A DNA stretch of 64,000 bases from NCBI GenBank assembly GCA_910584325.1, contig CAJTZH010000001.1, forward strand, positions 62,001 to 126,000. Reading direction: 5' to 3'. This document shows, in pieces, positions 63,372 through 64,000 of the stretch. Source of the stretch: an uncultured Lachnospiraceae bacterium. GTDB lineage: Bacteria; Bacillota; Clostridia; Lachnospirales; Lachnospiraceae. Below the pieces are notes generated by a model, which saw nothing but the letters and a program-made list of their open reading frames with translations, was not told the origin of the DNA and did no database searches. Both the position numbers and the translations under genes were made by a program. Position 1 is the stretch's first letter. Each line of letters starts with the position of its first letter.

Positions 63372-64000
63372 CTATGCATTTTCCTTCTTAAACTCTTCTG
63401 CTGATTTACCGGTAATCTTTTTCAAATCAGACTCTACCATCATTGCTACAAGTCCCTTAAAATCTACTTTTCTCTTCCATCCCAGTTCCTTTTCCGCCTT
63501 CTCGCTGTTTCCCCACAAAAATTCAACTTCCGAAGGACGGAAAAATTCAGGCGCAACGTCTACAAGAAGCCTGCCTGTCTTTGCGTCATAACCCTTCTCT
63601 TCAACTCCGCTCCCTTTCCATGAAATCGAAATGCCGACCTCGGCAAAGGCAAGCTCCACAAACTCTCTTACCGTATGCGTCTCGTTTGTTGCCAGAACAT
63701 AATCAGCCGGTTTCTCCTGCTGCAAAATCCTCCACATACCCTCAACATAGTCGCCCGCATATCCCCAATCACGTTTTGCGTCCATATTGCCGAGAGATAA
63801 TTTCTCCTGATTTCCCGCCATGATGTTCGCAAGTGCAAGCGTAATCTTACGGGTAACAAAATTATCTCCTCTTCTCGGTGATTCATGATTAAACAAAATA
63901 CCGTTGCAGGCAAACATGCCATATGATTCTCTATAGTTGACGGTTATCCAATAAGAATACAGTTTTGCCGCTCCATACGGGCTCTTCGGATAAAACGGCG
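63372..64000 (-). CDS. gmd: GDP-mannose 4,6-dehydratase, 5' end outside the window
   Basis: First step of GDP-L-fucose synthesis. About 209 C-terminal residues are visible; the frame stays open to the window edge, beginning PFYPKSPYGAAKLYSYWIT with the catalytic Tyr/Lys. Then GILFNHESPRRGDNFVTRKI and NMDAKRDWGYAGDYVEGMW, signatures of Gmd. It is the most upstream visible gene of the right-hand glycan operon; the promoter lies outside. Confidence 0.95.
   Translation of the reverse strand, partial: PFYPKSPYGAAKLYSYWITVNYRESYGMFACNGILFNHESPRRGDNFVTRKITLALANIMAGNQEKLSLGNMDAKRDWGYAGDYVEGMWRILQQEKPADYVLATNETHTVREFVELAFAEVGISISWKGSGVEEKGYDAKTGRLLVDVAPEFFRPSEVEFLWGNSEKAEKELGWKRKVDFKGLVAMMVESDLKKITGKSAEEFKKENA

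Noticed and set aside
1..64000. CRISPR arrays, tRNA or rRNA genes, prophage or an intact insertion sequence
   Set aside because: No regular repeat-spacer pattern, no tRNA-like cloverleaf and no intact transposase or phage gene was seen. The only regular repeats are the 72-bp units inside one gene.

Overview
The window reads as chromosomal DNA of a low-GC Gram-positive anaerobe of the Clostridia, most likely a pectin-using member of the Lachnospiraceae. Evidence: strong AGGAGG-type ribosome binding sites and sigma-A promoters with 17-base spacers; a reverse rubrerythrin next to a PerR/Fur regulator; a SpoVK/CbbX-like AAA ATPase; and a pectate lyase of family 9 with a sortase-like C-terminal anchor. 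No rRNA, tRNA, CRISPR array or intact mobile element was seen. The species cannot be named from sequence alone.

Layout. (1) 12-35195, minus strand: a very long surface-polysaccharide operon, with a near-consensus promoter at 35240-35268. In transcription order it holds an initiating sugar-phosphate transferase, GT2 and GT4 glycosyltransferases, an ABC exporter (permease 28140-28919, ATPase 23936-25306), a coiled-coil methyltransferase, GT9 and phosphoheptose isomerase genes, four GT-C-like membrane proteins, two GtrA/GtrB-type pairs, UDP-glucose dehydrogenase, UDP-glucuronate decarboxylase, methyltransferases and UDP-galactopyranose mutase. (2) 35423-35638: a plus-strand XRE regulator. (3) 35693-37629: a low-GC insert with a 5'-truncated HD phosphohydrolase and a small unknown gene. 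(4) 37626-47252, minus: a second polysaccharide operon (rfbA-rfbD-rfbB-rfbC, permease, ATPase, methyltransferase-kinase, double GT2) with its own promoter at 47306-47334. (5) 47423-52120, minus: the pectate lyase. (6) 52474-63371: a second XRE regulator, a YbaK-type deacylase, a transposase remnant, reverse rubrerythrin-perR, a trigger-factor-like lipoprotein, the AAA ATPase, and a plus-strand trio (ApbE, SGNH hydrolase, DUF4358 lipoprotein). (7) 60374-64000, minus: acyl carrier protein, FkbH-like protein, GDP-fucose synthase and a partial GDP-mannose dehydratase, i.e. another surface-glycan segment running off the right edge.

How it may work together (inference). Two ABC-exported glycans are built in the cytoplasm. 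Both ATPases carry long C-terminal extensions of the kind that recognise finished chain ends, and each exporter is next to a methyltransferase protein that could make that end: a coiled-coil methyltransferase with perfect 24-residue repeats in module 1, and a WbdD-like methyltransferase-kinase in module 2. This would be an O-antigen-style molecular ruler and terminator in a Gram-positive. The GtrA/GtrB/GT-C sets in the left third would add side groups outside the membrane. Several of these left-hand genes carry runs of seven G, and one GT-C gene is out of frame at a run of six G, which suggests phase-variable decoration.
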